Source of the DNA: an uncultured Blautia sp.
GTDB taxonomy: Bacteria > Bacillota > Clostridia > Lachnospirales > Lachnospiraceae
Length of the DNA stretch: 6,914 nt
NCBI GenBank assembly: GCA_934409175.1
Contig: CAKRVX010000099.1
Location: 1 to 6,914 of the forward strand
Direction: 5' to 3'
Part shown: piece by piece, positions 6,202-6,914 of the stretch
How positions within the stretch are numbered: position 1 is the stretch's first letter
Layout: each line of letters starts with the position of its first letter
The notes under the pieces: model-generated
The model's database searches: none
What the model was told of the DNA's origin: nothing
The model's input: only the letters and a program-made list of their open reading frames with translations
Program-made: the position numbers and the translations under genes

Positions 6202-6914
6202 CAAGATTCATGGAGCTCTGCATAAACTGCCCTGCAATCTTCAGCCCGGCCCAGGATACTCCGATTCCGATCATGCATCCCATCATACTCACCAGAAGTG
6301 CCTCTATAAGAAACTGCAGCATGATCGTTCCCCTTCCTGCACCAATGGCTTTACGGATTCCAATCTCTTTCGTCCTCTCTGTCACAGAAACCAGCATAAT
6401 ATTCATTATACCAATCCCACCTACAAGCAGGGAGATTGCCGCAATTCCTCCGATCATCAGAGACATGGTATTGGTTACACTTTCCATAGTATCCATAATT
6501 TCCGACTGATCCGTAACACTGAACGCATCTTCATCTTTTTCGAAACGTTCCAGAAGTTCCCGGGTCAGAGCTTCTTTCGCATAATCCAGGGTATCTTCTC
6601 TGGATGCAGATGCATAAAATTGAGTAACATCCAGTACATTATCTGTGATTCTTGTCATAGTAGAATATGGAATATCCCCCTCCAGCGAAACGCTGCTGTC
6701 TGAATCTTCATCTGAAGAACTGCTTATTACCGCCATGCCGCTGGTGAGAGAAGAGGTGCTGTTCTCATCCAGTACACCGACAACCAGAAATTTTCGCCTA
6801 TCCAGAGAAATACTTTCTCCTACAACATCCGTTCTTCCCAGAAGTTCTGTAGCAGTATCTGCTGTAATTACCACCACATAGGAACTGTTCTGCAGATCTG
6901 CATTTCGTATGAAG
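6125..6914 (-). CDS. MacB/FtsX-family ABC transporter permease, 5' end outside window, C-terminus altered by frameshift
   Basis: The frame is open to the window edge and gives about 262 residues. It encodes the end of the MacB-type extracytoplasmic core domain (NADLQNSSYVVVIT, then the variable region to about residue 145). The FtsX domain follows, with one helix (SLMIGGIAAISLLVGGIGIM), the coupling segment ERTKEIGIRKAIGA, and a further helix (FLIEALLVSMMGCMIGIGVS). Family members move lipoproteins, peptides or antibiotics, or drive envelope remodelling, with a separate or preceding ATPase. The ATPase and the first helix would lie beyond 6914. After SSMNLAYE the frame yields 22 residues unlike the family (from CSMDFRCLF) and stops at 6125. 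It thereby loses the fourth helix and the usual YPA...PIDALRY end, which are found intact in another frame. The gene is therefore broken or contains a base error. The substrate is unknown. Confidence 0.85.
   Translation of the reverse strand, partial: FIRNADLQNSSYVVVITADTATELLGRTDVVGESISLDRRKFLVVGVLDENSTSSLTSGMAVISSSSDEDSDSSVSLEGDIPYSTMTRITDNVLDVTQFYASASREDTLDYAKEALTRELLERFEKDEDAFSVTDQSEIMDTMESVTNTMSLMIGGIAAISLLVGGIGIMNIMLVSVTERTKEIGIRKAIGAGRGTIMLQFLIEALLVSMMGCMIGIGVSWAGLKIAGQFMQSSMNLAYECSMDFRCLFRSDRYCVRTVSCQ

Overview
The window looks like a chromosomal segment of a Firmicute, most likely a gut clostridium of the Lachnospiraceae type. The reasons are moderate-to-low GC, strong AGGAGG ribosome binding sites, a Firmicute-style lysine riboswitch with an intrinsic terminator, and a three-subunit clostridial molybdenum hydroxylase. 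No 16S or other taxonomic marker is present, so this is an inference. Every supported gene and regulatory element lies on the minus strand, so the biological reading order is from high to low coordinates.

The right edge (6914 to about 6037) holds the 3' part of a MacB/FtsX-type ABC transporter permease. Its reading frame breaks near 6202. The last transmembrane helix and the conserved YPA segment continue in another frame to a stop at 6037-6039. A 13-bp hairpin (6027-6057) closes this unit. A plausible promoter (6002-5973) and about 130 nt of leader precede the next operon.

The centre (5833 to 2228) is a compact operon for a xanthine-dehydrogenase-family molybdenum hydroxylase: FAD subunit (272 aa), [2Fe-2S] subunit (155 aa), then molybdopterin-binding catalytic subunit (775 aa). 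The three polypeptides would form one enzyme. The substrate is oxidised at the Mo centre, electrons pass through two [2Fe-2S] clusters, and they leave through FAD. The genes overlap or nearly touch, and each has its own Shine-Dalgarno. The substrate cannot be fixed from sequence; xanthine, hypoxanthine or another N-heterocycle are the options.

The catalytic-subunit gene overlaps by ATGA a gene for a polytopic membrane protein resembling the DUF6077/GT-C-like family (2231-1173). A second membrane gene follows after 32 bp (1140-307) and looks like the C-terminal half of the same kind of protein. The pair is either a two-gene split or a decayed single gene.

The left edge (about 300 to 5) carries a hairpin, a candidate promoter, a complete lysine riboswitch aptamer (about 233-69) and an intrinsic terminator (50-5), all on the minus strand. 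They must control a gene lying beyond base 1, presumably for lysine transport or biosynthesis. I found no CRISPR array, tRNA, rRNA or insertion sequence, and no clear evidence of an entirely new system. The points most worth a second look are the riboswitch, the split membrane protein coupled to the hydroxylase operon, and the permease frameshift.
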